NCBI GenBank assembly: GCA_019748195.1
Contig: JAIEPW010000043.1
Span: 80,125 to 144,124, forward strand
DNA: 64,000 nt
Direction: 5' to 3'
Source of the DNA: Bryobacteraceae bacterium
GTDB taxonomy: Bacteria; Acidobacteriota; Terriglobia; Bryobacterales; Bryobacteraceae
Shown: piece after piece, positions 35,607 to 44,271 of the stretch
Layout of the letters: each line of letters begins with the position of its first letter
Numbering within the stretch: the first letter of the stretch is position 1
Translations under genes and position numbers: made by a program
The notes under the pieces: model-generated
Database searches by the model: none
Seen by the model: only the letters and a program-made list of their open reading frames with translations
Told to the model about the DNA's origin: nothing

Positions 35607-36827
35607 ATGATCTCCAGAAGGACCGTGTGCGCCAGTCTGATCGCCGGCCCGGCCTTGAGCGCGGCGGCGGACACCAAACGCTACGCCAGCCTGGAAGCGC
35701 GCTTTTCGCGCGGCGATCTCCGCGACATCCACAAGGAAGACCTGCCGACCCCCGCGATGGTGGTGGATCTCGATCTGTTCGAGAGCAACGTGAAAAAGAT
35801 GGCGGAGCACTGCCGCGCCGCCGGCATTCAGTTGCGTTCTCACGTGAAGGTTCATAAGAGCACCGACATCGCCAAGCGCCAGGTGGCATCCGGCGCAAAC
35901 GGGCTCACGTGCGCAACCGTAGCCGAATGCGAACTCATGGCCGGGGCGGGGCTGACGGGCATTCTGCTGACGCGCCAGCCGGCGGGCAAGAACAACATCC
36001 ACCGCGTGGTGGCGTTGGCCAAACGCGAGCCCACCTTCGCGACGGTAGTGGACGATCCCTTGGTGGCGGACTGGCTGCAGGACTGCGCCGCGGCGGAAAA
36101 GACCACGGTTCGCACCGTGGTGGATGTGTTCGCCGGCCTGAAACGGCACGGCATCGAAGCCGGGCAACCCGCGATCGATCTCGCCAAGCACGTGGACCGG
36201 TCCAAGAACCTGAAGCTGGCGGGATGGATGGGCTACTCGGGCATCGCCGCCCACGTGCCGGGCTGGCCCGACCGCAAGGCGCGATCGCTTGGCGACCTGG
36301 CCGGACTGCGGGAAACCGTGCGGCTGGCCAAGGCGGCGGGTCTGCCCGTGGAAGTAGTCACCGGCGGCAGCACGGGAACCTACAACATCGATTCCGAAAC
36401 GAAAGATCTGACCGAGCTGCAGGCGGGATCCTACGTGTTCATGGACACCCTCTACAAGGTAATCGGCGGCAAGCGCGACCCGAAGGTGTATGACGATTTC
36501 GCCATGGCCCTCACCGTGCTGAGCACGGTGGTCAGCGCCCGCCATCCCAAACTGTGCACCATCGATGCGGGCAACAAAGCGCTATTGCGCACCACCGATG
36601 AGGTGAAGGGGCATCCGCGGATGAAGGTGATCAATCAGGGCGCCGAGTACGGCGGGATCACCTGGGAAGACGGCGACCAGGGCTTCAAGCTGGGCGATCG
36701 CGTGGAGATCTATCCCTCCAACCTGGACATGAGCACCAACTGCTATGACCGCTACTACGTCGCGCGCGGCGAGAAGATCGTCGATATCTGGCCCATCATG
36801 GGGCGGTCGGGCGCGGCGCAGCGATAG
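35607..36827 (+). CDS. Exported D-threonine aldolase/D-serine dehydratase-like PLP protein
   Basis: 406 aa. The N-terminus MISRRTVCASLIAGPALSAAA has a twin-arginine-like start and a hydrophobic core, so it is probably Tat-exported with PLP already bound. The alanine-racemase-like barrel shows LPTPAMVVDLDLFESN and the PLP lysine region LRSHVKVHKS (Lys81). In classical members a C-terminal PxHxC/D motif binds metal; here it reads YPSNLDMST, so the His is Asn372 while Asp374 remains. Activity may be metal-free or altered. A TACAAT box only 7 bp before the ATG suggests a leaderless message. Confidence 0.82.
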   Translation: MISRRTVCASLIAGPALSAAADTKRYASLEARFSRGDLRDIHKEDLPTPAMVVDLDLFESNVKKMAEHCRAAGIQLRSHVKVHKSTDIAKRQVASGANGLTCATVAECELMAGAGLTGILLTRQPAGKNNIHRVVALAKREPTFATVVDDPLVADWLQDCAAAEKTTVRTVVDVFAGLKRHGIEAGQPAIDLAKHVDRSKNLKLAGWMGYSGIAAHVPGWPDRKARSLGDLAGLRETVRLAKAAGLPVEVVTGGSTGTYNIDSETKDLTELQAGSYVFMDTLYKVIGGKRDPKVYDDFAMALTVLSTVVSARHPKLCTIDAGNKALLRTTDEVKGHPRMKVINQGAEYGGITWEDGDQGFKLGDRVEIYPSNLDMSTNCYDRYYVARGEKIVDIWPIMGRSGAAQR

Positions 36828-36846
36828 GGCCCCCCGGGAGAAAAAA

Positions 36847-36896
36847 GGGGAGGCCGCGCCTGAGGCTTTCTGGGGACAATAACAGCCGGCCTCCCC
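36847..36896. other. Imperfectly spaced inverted repeat after the aldolase-like gene
   Basis: GGGGAGGCCG (36847-36856) and CGGCCTCCCC (36887-36896) are exact inverted repeats separated by 30 bp, in the 127-bp gap between two convergent genes. A terminator role is possible, but there is no T-run, so this is only a placeholder. Confidence 0.3.
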
Positions 36897-36954
36897 GCCG
36901 CGAACCCGCTCCAGGCTCCGCCGCGCCGCGACGGAGCCCCGGCAAACGGGACCG

Positions 36955-39900
36955 TTAGTAGTAGAACTTCAGCGCGAACTGAATCTGCCGCGGATCTCCT
37001 TGGGTGGCGCGGATCTGGCCGAAACTGGGCTCACCCAGGCGGGGATTCGGACCCTGGAAGGCAGCCCGGTTGAAGATATTGAACATCTCCGCCCGGAACT
37101 GGAAGTACGCCTTCTCCGTCACCGGAATGTGCTTGAAGAACGACAGATCCCAGTTGTGGAGGCCTGGAACGCGCACGCCGGGGGTGGGTCCGCAGCTTCC
37201 GAAAAAGAAGGCCTGCGGGATCGCATACGCGCCGGGATCCAGATACTGCGAAACGGTGCGGTTTTCCAGACGGTCCGGCCGAAGGCAGTCCGGCCGGTTG
37301 TTCTTGTAACCGCCGGTGCGGCTGGTGTCCACGACGCTGATGATGCCGAGGGGTTGGCCGTCGGCGAAGGTGGCGATGCCATTCACCTGCCACCGCTCCA
37401 GGATCTTGCCGATCACCGGCCCGCCGCCGAAGCGATGGCCGGCGCCCACCGGCAACTCATAACTCCAGCTTGTCACCAGGCGGCGGGGAGTGTCGTTGAG
37501 GTAGAAGCCGCGCTCGGCCTTCAGGTTCCAGCGATCCTGCGGCGCGACGGACCGGCCGAATCCGCGCTCGTCGCCCGAGGTGGAGAGCATCTCCTGCGCG
37601 TCGGCCAGGCTCTTGCTCCAGGCATAGGACACCAGGAAGCTGAGTCCCGCCGAGAAGCGCTTCTCCAGCTTGATCTGCAGCCCGTTGTAGTTCGAGTTGC
37701 CGACGCTGTCGAGCAGTTGGATGGTGGTGGGACTTGCGCCCGGCGCCGCCGGCACGGCGCGATTCACGCGGAAGTCGGGATAGGGCAGGATGCCGGGTTG
37801 TCCCGGCGTCACCAGGCGGAGCTGGTTGGCGTTCATCAGGCGCCATAGCTTGTGCGCGGAGTTGCCCGTATAGTCGACTTCAATCGCCATGTCCTTGGTG
37901 ATCGAATACTGGAATCCGGCGGAGACCTGACCGATATAGGGCACGCGCCGGTTCTGGGCCGTGGTGCGCAGGAACAGCCCCGCGACGCGATCCAGATCGT
38001 CGATCGGCACGGGATTCATGAAGCCCCGCGGGAAACCGTTCTGCAGGTAGATCAGCGGCGCCTGATTCTGCACGTAGGTCTGCTGCACATCGGTGAGGAA
38101 CGGCGGATTGAGACCCAATTGCGCTTCGCTTCCGTGCCGGTCGTAGCCCTGGAAGAAGTATCCGCCGCCGGCGCGGAACACCAGTTTTGAGGAGATCTGG
38201 TAAGCGATGCCGATGCGGGGCGCGAAGTTGTTGCGATCCGGGCGGACCAGCGCCCGCTCGTACACGCCGTCCGCATCCGGGCGCGCGGTCACCAACGCTC
38301 CCTGGCCGTTGCGCGCGGAGTAGTCGAAGTTGGTGTACCGGTTGTCGCGTTCAATTTCAGGCGACACGTACTCATAGCGCAGGCCGTAGTTCAGGGTGAG
38401 CTTCTTGGTCACGCGCCAGGTATCCTGCGCGAACCAGGAAAAGCCGTCCTGATACTGGTGCGGGATGGTTTCCGAGGTCAACGCGACGCGCTGCGGCGCG
38501 CCGAGCAGAAAGTCCACCAGGCCGCTGCGCGTGTACTGGCCGTTGAAGTTGAAGGATCCGCGGTTGCAACACACGTCCAGGAACTGCTGCGAGTCCCGGC
38601 GGATTTCGCCCCCGAACTTGAAGGTGTGCGAGCCCTTGATCCAAGTGAGCGCGTCGCGCCAGCTCCATACGTGCGAGTATTGGTTCTGCGGGAGGAACTC
38701 GGGGGCGCCAAGACCGCCGAAGCCCGCGATCGCCAGCGACGGCAGCCCGCCCGTGAAGTTCGGGCTCACCGGAAATCCCACCAGGCCGAACTGGTCATTG
38801 ACGTTCTGCCCGAAGGTGAGCTGCTGCGAATTCGACGCCACGCGGTTGTAGCCGGCGCGGAACTCGTTCACAATGCGCGGATTGAATACGTGGGTCCAAC
38901 TGATAGCGCCGCTGGTGCCGCGATTCAGGTTCTGCCCGCCCACGGCATTGAAGCTGCCGTCCGCGATCGGGTTGAAATCGGCGAACGCGCCGGGACGGAC
39001 GCGGACCGTGTCCATGATGGCGAAGCGCACGAAGATGCTGTCTTTTTCACTGAAGGTGTGATCGACGCGGGCGCCTCCCTGGTTGGCGTCGGTCCGCTCC
39101 ACCGGAGCCGAAACGTAGTTCAACCCGGCGAATCCACCGGTGACGCCTTCCTGGCCCCGGTTCGTATTGGGCAGCGGGAACAACGGCAGCAGCCGGGCGG
39201 CCACGCGGTCCACGCAGGAGGAACTCAGCCGGTTGGCATTGATGCAGTTGGCGAACTGCTCCATGCCCGGGGCCGCGGGATTCTGCAGCACGAGGGGCGT
39301 ATTCGGGGCGGAGCGCAGCTCGCGGAAGTCCAACTGGCGCATCAGCGGCGTCGGAACCGTGGAAAGTGTCGTGGTGCCGCGCCGCCGCCGGGCGCCTTCA
39401 TAGTTCACGAACCAGAAGGTCTTGTTGCGCCCGTCGTACAGTTTCGGAAACACCACCGGTCCGCCGAGCGTGAAGCCGAACTGATTCTGCTGGAACTTGG
39501 GGCGCTGCAGTCCGGCGCGATTGGCGAACCAGTCATTGGCGTCCAGGTTGCGGTTGCGAAGGAAGTGAAACAGGTTGCCATGCACCTGATTCGTGCCCGA
39601 CTTGGTGGTGGCATTTACGACGGATCCAGCATTACGGCCGAACTCGGCGTCGTAAGTGCGAGTCTGGACGCGGAACTCCGCCAAGGCATCGACGGACGGA
39701 ATCACTACCTGCGCGCTGCCCTCCTGCAGGTTCGTGGAGAAGGAGTTGTTATCGACGCCGTCGAGCAGGAAGTTGTTCTGCAGGGCAGTATTGCCGTTCA
39801 CGCTGAAGACGCCCTGCCCGCGCAGCCGCTGACGCGGCGTGGTGATCGTCACGCCGGGGGACAGAAGGGCCAGCGAATCGTATTCGCGTCCGTTTAAGGG

Positions 39901-40329
39901 CAGATCCTGAATGCGTTTGGCTTCCACAACCTGTCCGAGTTGCGCTCCCTGAGTCTGCAGGAGAGGAACGTCTCCGGTCACCTGCACTTCCTGCGTGACC
40001 GAGCCGACCACCAGGTCGGCGTCCACCTGCCGGCGATCCTGAATGTTGAGGACGATGCCAGTTTGACGAAAGCGTTGAAAGCCGTCCTTTTCCACGACTA
40101 CCGTGTAGGTGCCGACCTTCAAGGCGGGCACCACGTACTCGCCGTTATTGCCGGTAGTGGTCACCAGGCTGACATTCGTGCCTTCGTTGGTGACGGTGAC
40201 TTTTGCACCGGCAACGGCCGCGCCGGTGGCGTCTCGCACGCCGCCGACGATGGAGCCGACATCCATCTGGGCACAGGCCAGAATCGTGAAAAGAGTTCCC
40301 ATCCAGGCAGCCCTTGAAATCGCGATCAT
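36955..40329 (-). CDS. Oar-like TonB-dependent receptor with N-terminal carboxypeptidase-regulatory domain
   Basis: 1124 aa; start at 40329 behind a GGAGAGG-like site. After the signal comes a carboxypeptidase-regulatory domain (~25-105: GSIVGGVRDATGAAVAGAKV, then NNGEYVVPALKVGTYTV), then a plug with LPLNGREYDSLALLSPGV and DGVDNNSF, then a beta-barrel ending in the aromatic C-terminus ALKFYY. Such receptors import large ligands across the outer membrane in Acidobacteriota. A consensus promoter and a 13-of-14 LacI operator lie upstream, placing it in the regulon as the probable outer-membrane entry step. Confidence 0.92.
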   Translation of the reverse strand: MIAISRAAWMGTLFTILACAQMDVGSIVGGVRDATGAAVAGAKVTVTNEGTNVSLVTTTGNNGEYVVPALKVGTYTVVVEKDGFQRFRQTGIVLNIQDRRQVDADLVVGSVTQEVQVTGDVPLLQTQGAQLGQVVEAKRIQDLPLNGREYDSLALLSPGVTITTPRQRLRGQGVFSVNGNTALQNNFLLDGVDNNSFSTNLQEGSAQVVIPSVDALAEFRVQTRTYDAEFGRNAGSVVNATTKSGTNQVHGNLFHFLRNRNLDANDWFANRAGLQRPKFQQNQFGFTLGGPVVFPKLYDGRNKTFWFVNYEGARRRRGTTTLSTVPTPLMRQLDFRELRSAPNTPLVLQNPAAPGMEQFANCINANRLSSSCVDRVAARLLPLFPLPNTNRGQEGVTGGFAGLNYVSAPVERTDANQGGARVDHTFSEKDSIFVRFAIMDTVRVRPGAFADFNPIADGSFNAVGGQNLNRGTSGAISWTHVFNPRIVNEFRAGYNRVASNSQQLTFGQNVNDQFGLVGFPVSPNFTGGLPSLAIAGFGGLGAPEFLPQNQYSHVWSWRDALTWIKGSHTFKFGGEIRRDSQQFLDVCCNRGSFNFNGQYTRSGLVDFLLGAPQRVALTSETIPHQYQDGFSWFAQDTWRVTKKLTLNYGLRYEYVSPEIERDNRYTNFDYSARNGQGALVTARPDADGVYERALVRPDRNNFAPRIGIAYQISSKLVFRAGGGYFFQGYDRHGSEAQLGLNPPFLTDVQQTYVQNQAPLIYLQNGFPRGFMNPVPIDDLDRVAGLFLRTTAQNRRVPYIGQVSAGFQYSITKDMAIEVDYTGNSAHKLWRLMNANQLRLVTPGQPGILPYPDFRVNRAVPAAPGASPTTIQLLDSVGNSNYNGLQIKLEKRFSAGLSFLVSYAWSKSLADAQEMLSTSGDERGFGRSVAPQDRWNLKAERGFYLNDTPRRLVTSWSYELPVGAGHRFGGGPVIGKILERWQVNGIATFADGQPLGIISVVDTSRTGGYKNNRPDCLRPDRLENRTVSQYLDPGAYAIPQAFFFGSCGPTPGVRVPGLHNWDLSFFKHIPVTEKAYFQFRAEMFNIFNRAAFQGPNPRLGEPSFGQIRATQGDPRQIQFALKFYY

Positions 40330-40356
40330 GAATCCTCTCCTTCCCTCCAACAGCGT

Positions 40357-40370
40357 TACACACGTGTGCA
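40357..40370. promoter_or_regulatory. LacI-type operator of the Oar-like receptor
   Basis: TACACACGTGTGCA differs from the perfect palindrome at one position. It lies 14 bp downstream of the receptor's -10 box and 27 bp before its start codon, the same arrangement as in front of the DegT operon. Confidence 0.7.
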
Positions 40371-40384
40371 AAGACTGCGAGAAG

Positions 40385-40411
40385 AATATAGCACCCTCGA
40401 CTTGATGTCAA
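40385..40411 (-). promoter_or_regulatory. Promoter of the Oar-like receptor gene
   Basis: On the minus strand a perfect TTGACA (40411-40406) is followed after 15 bp by TATATT (40390-40385), or after 17 bp by TATTCT. This is among the strongest sigma-70-like promoters in the window, in a locally AT-rich patch. Confidence 0.6.
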
Positions 40412-40473
40412 GACACAGTTATAAAACGACGGAGAACGCCGGAGGGGCCGGGAAGAGAACGGCATTGTTGCGG

Positions 40474-40487
40474 TGCACACGCTTGCA
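40474..40487. promoter_or_regulatory. LacI-type operator near the VOC-SnoaL gene
   Basis: TGCACACGCTTGCA matches the palindrome at 12 of 14 positions. It is 39 bp before the ATG of the forward gene and about 100 bp from the receptor operator, so the two sites could also be bridged by one tetramer. Confidence 0.55.
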
Positions 40488-40526
40488 GGACGCCGGATGA
40501 ATTTTCACCCTGCTTAGAATGGAGGA

Positions 40527-41306
40527 ATGCCCATCGAGATCCAAGGGATGGCCCCATTGCTGCAGGTCTTTGACATGTCGGCGTCCCTGCGCTTCTACCG
40601 CGACATTCTGGGCTTCGAACTGGCCGGCAGTTCGGCGGCTTCCGAACCGTTCGACTGGGTGATGCTGCGCCGGGATGGCGTCACCATCATGCTGAATACA
40701 GCCTATGAAACCGATTCCCGCCCGCCGGCCCCGGATCCGGCTCGAATGGCCGGACACCAGGACACGGCGCTGTATTTTGGCTGTGAAGACCTCGACGGCG
40801 CCTTTGCGCAACTACGCGCTTGCGGCGTGGAGGCGGAGCCGCCCGTGGTGCAGGCATACGGGATGAAGCAGGTGTATCTGAAGGATCCGGACGGATACGT
40901 CATCTGCTTCCAATGGCCTGCCATGGATGCGAAGCTTCAGCAGTTCGCGGAACGATACACCGCGGCGTGGTGCGCTCACGATCCGGCCGGCGTTGCCGCG
41001 CATTTCGCTTCCGACGGATGGCTGCGAGTGAATGGCGGCGATCGAGCGGTGGGCCGCCTGGCCATCGCCGAGGTCGCGCGAGGGTTTATGACCGAATTTC
41101 CGGACCTCCGGGTGCTGTTTGACGGCCTGGCGACGCGCGGCGACCGAACCGAGTATCGCTGGACGCTGACCGGCACGCACTCCGGGAGCCGGAATCGGGT
41201 CCGGATCAGCGGACGGGAACTATGGAAGCTGGACGCTGGCGGCTTGATCGAGGAATCGGAGGGCAGCTTCGATGCGGCTGATTACCAGCGTCAGATCGGG
41301 ATGTGA
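40527..41306 (+). CDS. Fusion of a VOC domain and a SnoaL-like (NTF2-fold) domain
   Basis: 259 aa. Residues ~1-130 are a VOC domain (LLQVFDMSASLRFYRDILGFEL..., then KDPDGYVICFQWP). Residues ~135-255 are a SnoaL-like cone (FAERYTAAWCAHDPAGVAAHFA, then EDSEGSFDAADY-type ending). The ATG follows a GGAGG site. Both folds host isomerases, hydratases and binding proteins; the fused form is uncommon to my knowledge. Position beside a LacI-type operator suggests regulon membership. Confidence 0.78.
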   Translation: MPIEIQGMAPLLQVFDMSASLRFYRDILGFELAGSSAASEPFDWVMLRRDGVTIMLNTAYETDSRPPAPDPARMAGHQDTALYFGCEDLDGAFAQLRACGVEAEPPVVQAYGMKQVYLKDPDGYVICFQWPAMDAKLQQFAERYTAAWCAHDPAGVAAHFASDGWLRVNGGDRAVGRLAIAEVARGFMTEFPDLRVLFDGLATRGDRTEYRWTLTGTHSGSRNRVRISGRELWKLDAGGLIEESEGSFDAADYQRQIGM

Positions 41307-41391
41307 ACCGCCGGTCCGTATTTCGCCCCGCAATCGGTCGGACTTGCCCCACAGCTTGAGACTGTTTCGGGTACGAGGCGTCTGAATTGGC

Positions 41392-42552
41392 ATGAAACGC
41401 TGCTTGTTCTCGCTCGTGCTGGGCGCCGCCGCGTTGTACGGCCAGCCGGAGAAATTCCAGTATCCGCTCCCATCGGAGGACCGGATTCAGATCCGCAAGG
41501 ATCTTACTTATAAGGAAGTTGACGGGCAAAAGTTGCAGTTTGACTTGTACACGCCCAAGGGTTCCACCGGCCGGTTGCCGGTGGTGATTTTCGTCAACGG
41601 AGTCGGGGCGGACTTTCGCCCATGGGTGCAATACGTGGGATGGTCCAAGGCGGTGACGTCGCGCGGTCTGGCTGGGGTCAATTACCAGGCCTACGATCCG
41701 CGGCGCACCATGGAAGACTCGCGAAAAGACTTTGATGCGCTGGTGGCGCACCTGCGAACGAACGCCGAGAGCCTCGGAATCGACATGAACAACTTCGCCG
41801 TCTGGTCCTGCTCGGCGAATTCCTCCATCGGAGTTCCGATTTCGACCAGCGACCTGGCAGGCCTCGCTTCAGCGGTCATCTACTACGGAGCGGGAGAGGC
41901 GAAGCAGTTTCCTTTGGACCGCCCCGTGTTGCTCGCGCGGGCCGGCCTGGATAACACGGCCCTGAATCGCGCAATCGATTCCCTGGCGGCGCGAGCGGTG
42001 GAGGCGAACGCGCCCTGGACGGTGGTCAACCTGCCCGGCGGTCATCATGGCTTCGACGTAGACGACGACAATGAGGCCACGCGGCTGGTGGTGGGACAAA
42101 CGCTGGATTTTCTTGCCGGCACCTTGAAGGCCGCGGTGCAGCAGTCTTACCGCGATCTTTCCTCGCAGGCGAGCGCGGCTTCCCTGGTGAACCGGCGAGA
42201 CTGGCCGGAAGCGATCCGCGCGTACCAGGAACTGGCGAAACGGTTACCCCGCGATAGCGAGATCCTGCGCCAGCTCGGGGCGGCCTACCTCGGCGCCGAG
42301 CAGTGGCAACAAGCCGTCGACACCTTCCAGAAATCCCTGGACCTGGGGAACCGGAATCGCGGCAATATCGCATACCAGATCGGTATCGGCCTGGTCCGGC
42401 TGGGCCGTGGCGAGGAGGCGATCGGATGGCTCGAAAAGCTGCCGAAGCTGCCCCGCTTCGCTCGCGACCTCCGGACCCATGAGGTGTGGCAGCCCGTGCG
42501 GTCCTCGGCCCGATTCCAGGCGCTTCTGGCAACTTTCCCGGCCGGCTCCTGA
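41392..42552 (+). CDS. Secreted alpha/beta-hydrolase with C-terminal TPR
   Basis: 386 aa with a signal peptide (CLFSLVLGAAALYG-Q). Residues ~35-245 are a dienelactone-hydrolase/esterase-like alpha/beta fold: LQFDLYTPKG, VVIFVNGVG, and PGGHHGFDVDDD with the catalytic His. The nucleophile elbow reads WSCSANSS, so the usual G-x-S-x-G glycines are replaced and the exact serine is uncertain. Residues ~265-345 form two or three TPR helices. It probably acts on an ester or amide in the periplasm. Confidence 0.75.
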   Translation: MKRCLFSLVLGAAALYGQPEKFQYPLPSEDRIQIRKDLTYKEVDGQKLQFDLYTPKGSTGRLPVVIFVNGVGADFRPWVQYVGWSKAVTSRGLAGVNYQAYDPRRTMEDSRKDFDALVAHLRTNAESLGIDMNNFAVWSCSANSSIGVPISTSDLAGLASAVIYYGAGEAKQFPLDRPVLLARAGLDNTALNRAIDSLAARAVEANAPWTVVNLPGGHHGFDVDDDNEATRLVVGQTLDFLAGTLKAAVQQSYRDLSSQASAASLVNRRDWPEAIRAYQELAKRLPRDSEILRQLGAAYLGAEQWQQAVDTFQKSLDLGNRNRGNIAYQIGIGLVRLGRGEEAIGWLEKLPKLPRFARDLRTHEVWQPVRSSARFQALLATFPAGS

Positions 42553-42561
42553 GCGGGGGCG

Positions 42562-42936
42562 TTATTTCGCCAATTGCATCGCGCCCACGAAGTTTCCTTC
42601 GGTGTCGTGGAAGTATATTCCCGTTCCCACTGTGGGGATGTGGAACTTGGGCATCACGATCCGGCCTCCGTTGGCTTCCACGGCGCGCGAGATCTGGTCG
42701 ATGTCGGACACCGCGAATGAGCACTCGAAGCCGGTCATTCCGGTTCCGCTTACCGGTTCGCGCCGCTTATGCATCAGACCCTGCACGCCGGGGTTTTTGG
42801 AATCTCCCGTGTGGATGAGGTAGAAGTCCGGGGGACCCCAGGGTTCAAAGCGCCATTCAAACACCTTCTCGTAGAACTGCCGCGCGCGGGTCACGTCGTC
42901 GGCGGTGATTCCGAAGCTGTGCAAAGGGTTGGGCAT
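42562..42936 (-). CDS. VOC-family protein
   Basis: 124 aa, one glyoxalase-like module pair: HSFGITADDVTRARQFYEKVFEW, a central SFAVSDIDQI strand and the C-terminal PTVGTGIYFHDTEGNFVGAMQ. This subgroup resembles small proteins annotated as lyase/dioxygenase superfamily enzymes. It is monocistronic and convergent with the alpha/beta hydrolase gene. Substrate unknown. Confidence 0.8.
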   Translation of the reverse strand: MPNPLHSFGITADDVTRARQFYEKVFEWRFEPWGPPDFYLIHTGDSKNPGVQGLMHKRREPVSGTGMTGFECSFAVSDIDQISRAVEANGGRIVMPKFHIPTVGTGIYFHDTEGNFVGAMQLAK

Positions 42937-42991
42937 GGCCCAAAGTATACGAGAGCCACACGATGCCGGTCTTGCGCTAAATTGACATTTA

Positions 42992-43765
42992 ATGCCGCTG
43001 ATGCGCCATCGGCTGACGCTGGAGCAGGAGCCCTACCTGGCGGTTCGCTCTTTCGCCTGCGATTACAGCAGCGGTTCGACCATCGAGCCGCACCTTCACG
43101 AATGGCACCAGTTGCTGTACGCGACCTCAGGCGCCATGTCGGTTCATGCCGGAGATCGTTCCTGGATGATTCCGCCGGGCAAGGCGGTGGTGATTCCGCA
43201 AGGCTGTCCGCACACGATTCACATTTGGGGCCAAGTGGCCATGCGCTCTCTCGCATTCCCTTCGTGCCGGGATGCCGCGGCGGTGGTGGCGGCGGGGGGC
43301 TGCCGCGTCCTCTCCGTGACGCCGCTGCTGCGTGAATTGATTCTCCGCGTGATCGATGCCCAGGCGCTGGACGAGCGCGTTCCTTCCGACCAGCGCCTGA
43401 TGGGTGTGCTTCTCGATGAGATTGCATCCGCTCCCGAAGCTCCGCTGTCGCTGCCGCTACCCTCCGATAACCGGGCGCTGGCGGTGGCGCGACGAGTTCT
43501 GGCGGATCCGGCCGGGGGCGAGACGCTGGATCGCCATGCCCGCGGTTGCGGCGCCGGACGGCGCACACTGGAGCGCCTGTTTCGCGGTGAAACGGGGCTC
43601 ACTTTCGGGCTGTGGCGTCAGAAAGCACGCATGCTGTACGCAGTGCGGCTGCTGTCGGAAGGCAGATCCGTGACCGATACGGCGCTCGACTCCGGATATA
43701 ACAGCGTGAGCGCGTTCATTGCGGCCTTCAAGCAGACGTTCGGGTGCACGCCCGGCAAACTTTGA
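42992..43765 (+). CDS. AraC-family regulator with N-terminal cupin
   Basis: 257 aa. The N-terminal half is a cupin sensor (IEPHLHEWHQLLYATSGAM). The C-terminal ~100 residues hold two helix-turn-helix units (GAGRRTLERLFRGETGLTF, then VTDTALDSGYNSVSAFIAAFKQTFG). The start at 42992 or the Met three codons later are both possible. It is divergent from the VOC gene 55 bp away, a likely target. The effector is unknown. Confidence 0.88.
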   Translation: MPLMRHRLTLEQEPYLAVRSFACDYSSGSTIEPHLHEWHQLLYATSGAMSVHAGDRSWMIPPGKAVVIPQGCPHTIHIWGQVAMRSLAFPSCRDAAAVVAAGGCRVLSVTPLLRELILRVIDAQALDERVPSDQRLMGVLLDEIASAPEAPLSLPLPSDNRALAVARRVLADPAGGETLDRHARGCGAGRRTLERLFRGETGLTFGLWRQKARMLYAVRLLSEGRSVTDTALDSGYNSVSAFIAAFKQTFGCTPGKL

Positions 43766-43772
43766 ACCAGGA

Positions 43773-44207
43773 TCAGACGATCGCGTCCTGGGTGGAAGCG
43801 TGCCTTGCCTGCGCGCAGGAGTCGCAATAGCCGTAGAGAACGAACTCGTGGCCGGTGACCACAAACCCATCCGGGCCCTCGTCTTCGTGTCCGGGGCAGC
43901 CGTTCATCTCGAATACCTTATCGCAGTCCCGGCAGTGGAAGTGGTGATGATGCCCCTTGCCGGATTGCTCATAGCGCGACACTTGGCCTGGAAGATCCAC
44001 GGTCACCAGCCAACCGTCTTCCAGAAGGCCCTTGATGGTGCGATACACAGTGGCGATACCGATGCCGGAGACCGATTGGCTGGCGATCGCCAACACTTCG
44101 GCGGGGTTCATGGGGCGTCCACTTCCGGTGAAGGCGTCGCGAATGGCTTTTCGCTGGCGGGTGTTGCGGGATTGCGTTGCGACCTGGATTGCGGCTGGCG
44201 AGGACAT
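43773..44207 (-). CDS. Fur-family metal-dependent repressor
   Basis: 144 aa from 44207; the longer frame lacks a reason to be used. The winged helix contains GRPMNPAEVLAIA and GIGIATVYRTIKGLLEDGW. The metal region has the HHHHFHCRDC run and a C-terminal CDSC, i.e. two CxxC pairs for structural zinc. It could be Fur, Zur, PerR or Nur; residues alone do not decide. Neighbouring hyp genes make a nickel or zinc role worth considering. Confidence 0.88.
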   Translation of the reverse strand: MSSPAAIQVATQSRNTRQRKAIRDAFTGSGRPMNPAEVLAIASQSVSGIGIATVYRTIKGLLEDGWLVTVDLPGQVSRYEQSGKGHHHHFHCRDCDKVFEMNGCPGHEDEGPDGFVVTGHEFVLYGYCDSCAQARHASTQDAIV

Positions 44208-44271
44208 TAGGCTATCTCGAATCTGATAAGACGCCAGTATGAACGTTGGATGACGGCGGGTCAACTACCCT

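Noticed and set aside
36847..36896. Rho-independent terminator after the aldolase-like gene
   Set aside because: The inverted repeat has a 30-bp loop and no following T-run, so I list it only as an inverted repeat.
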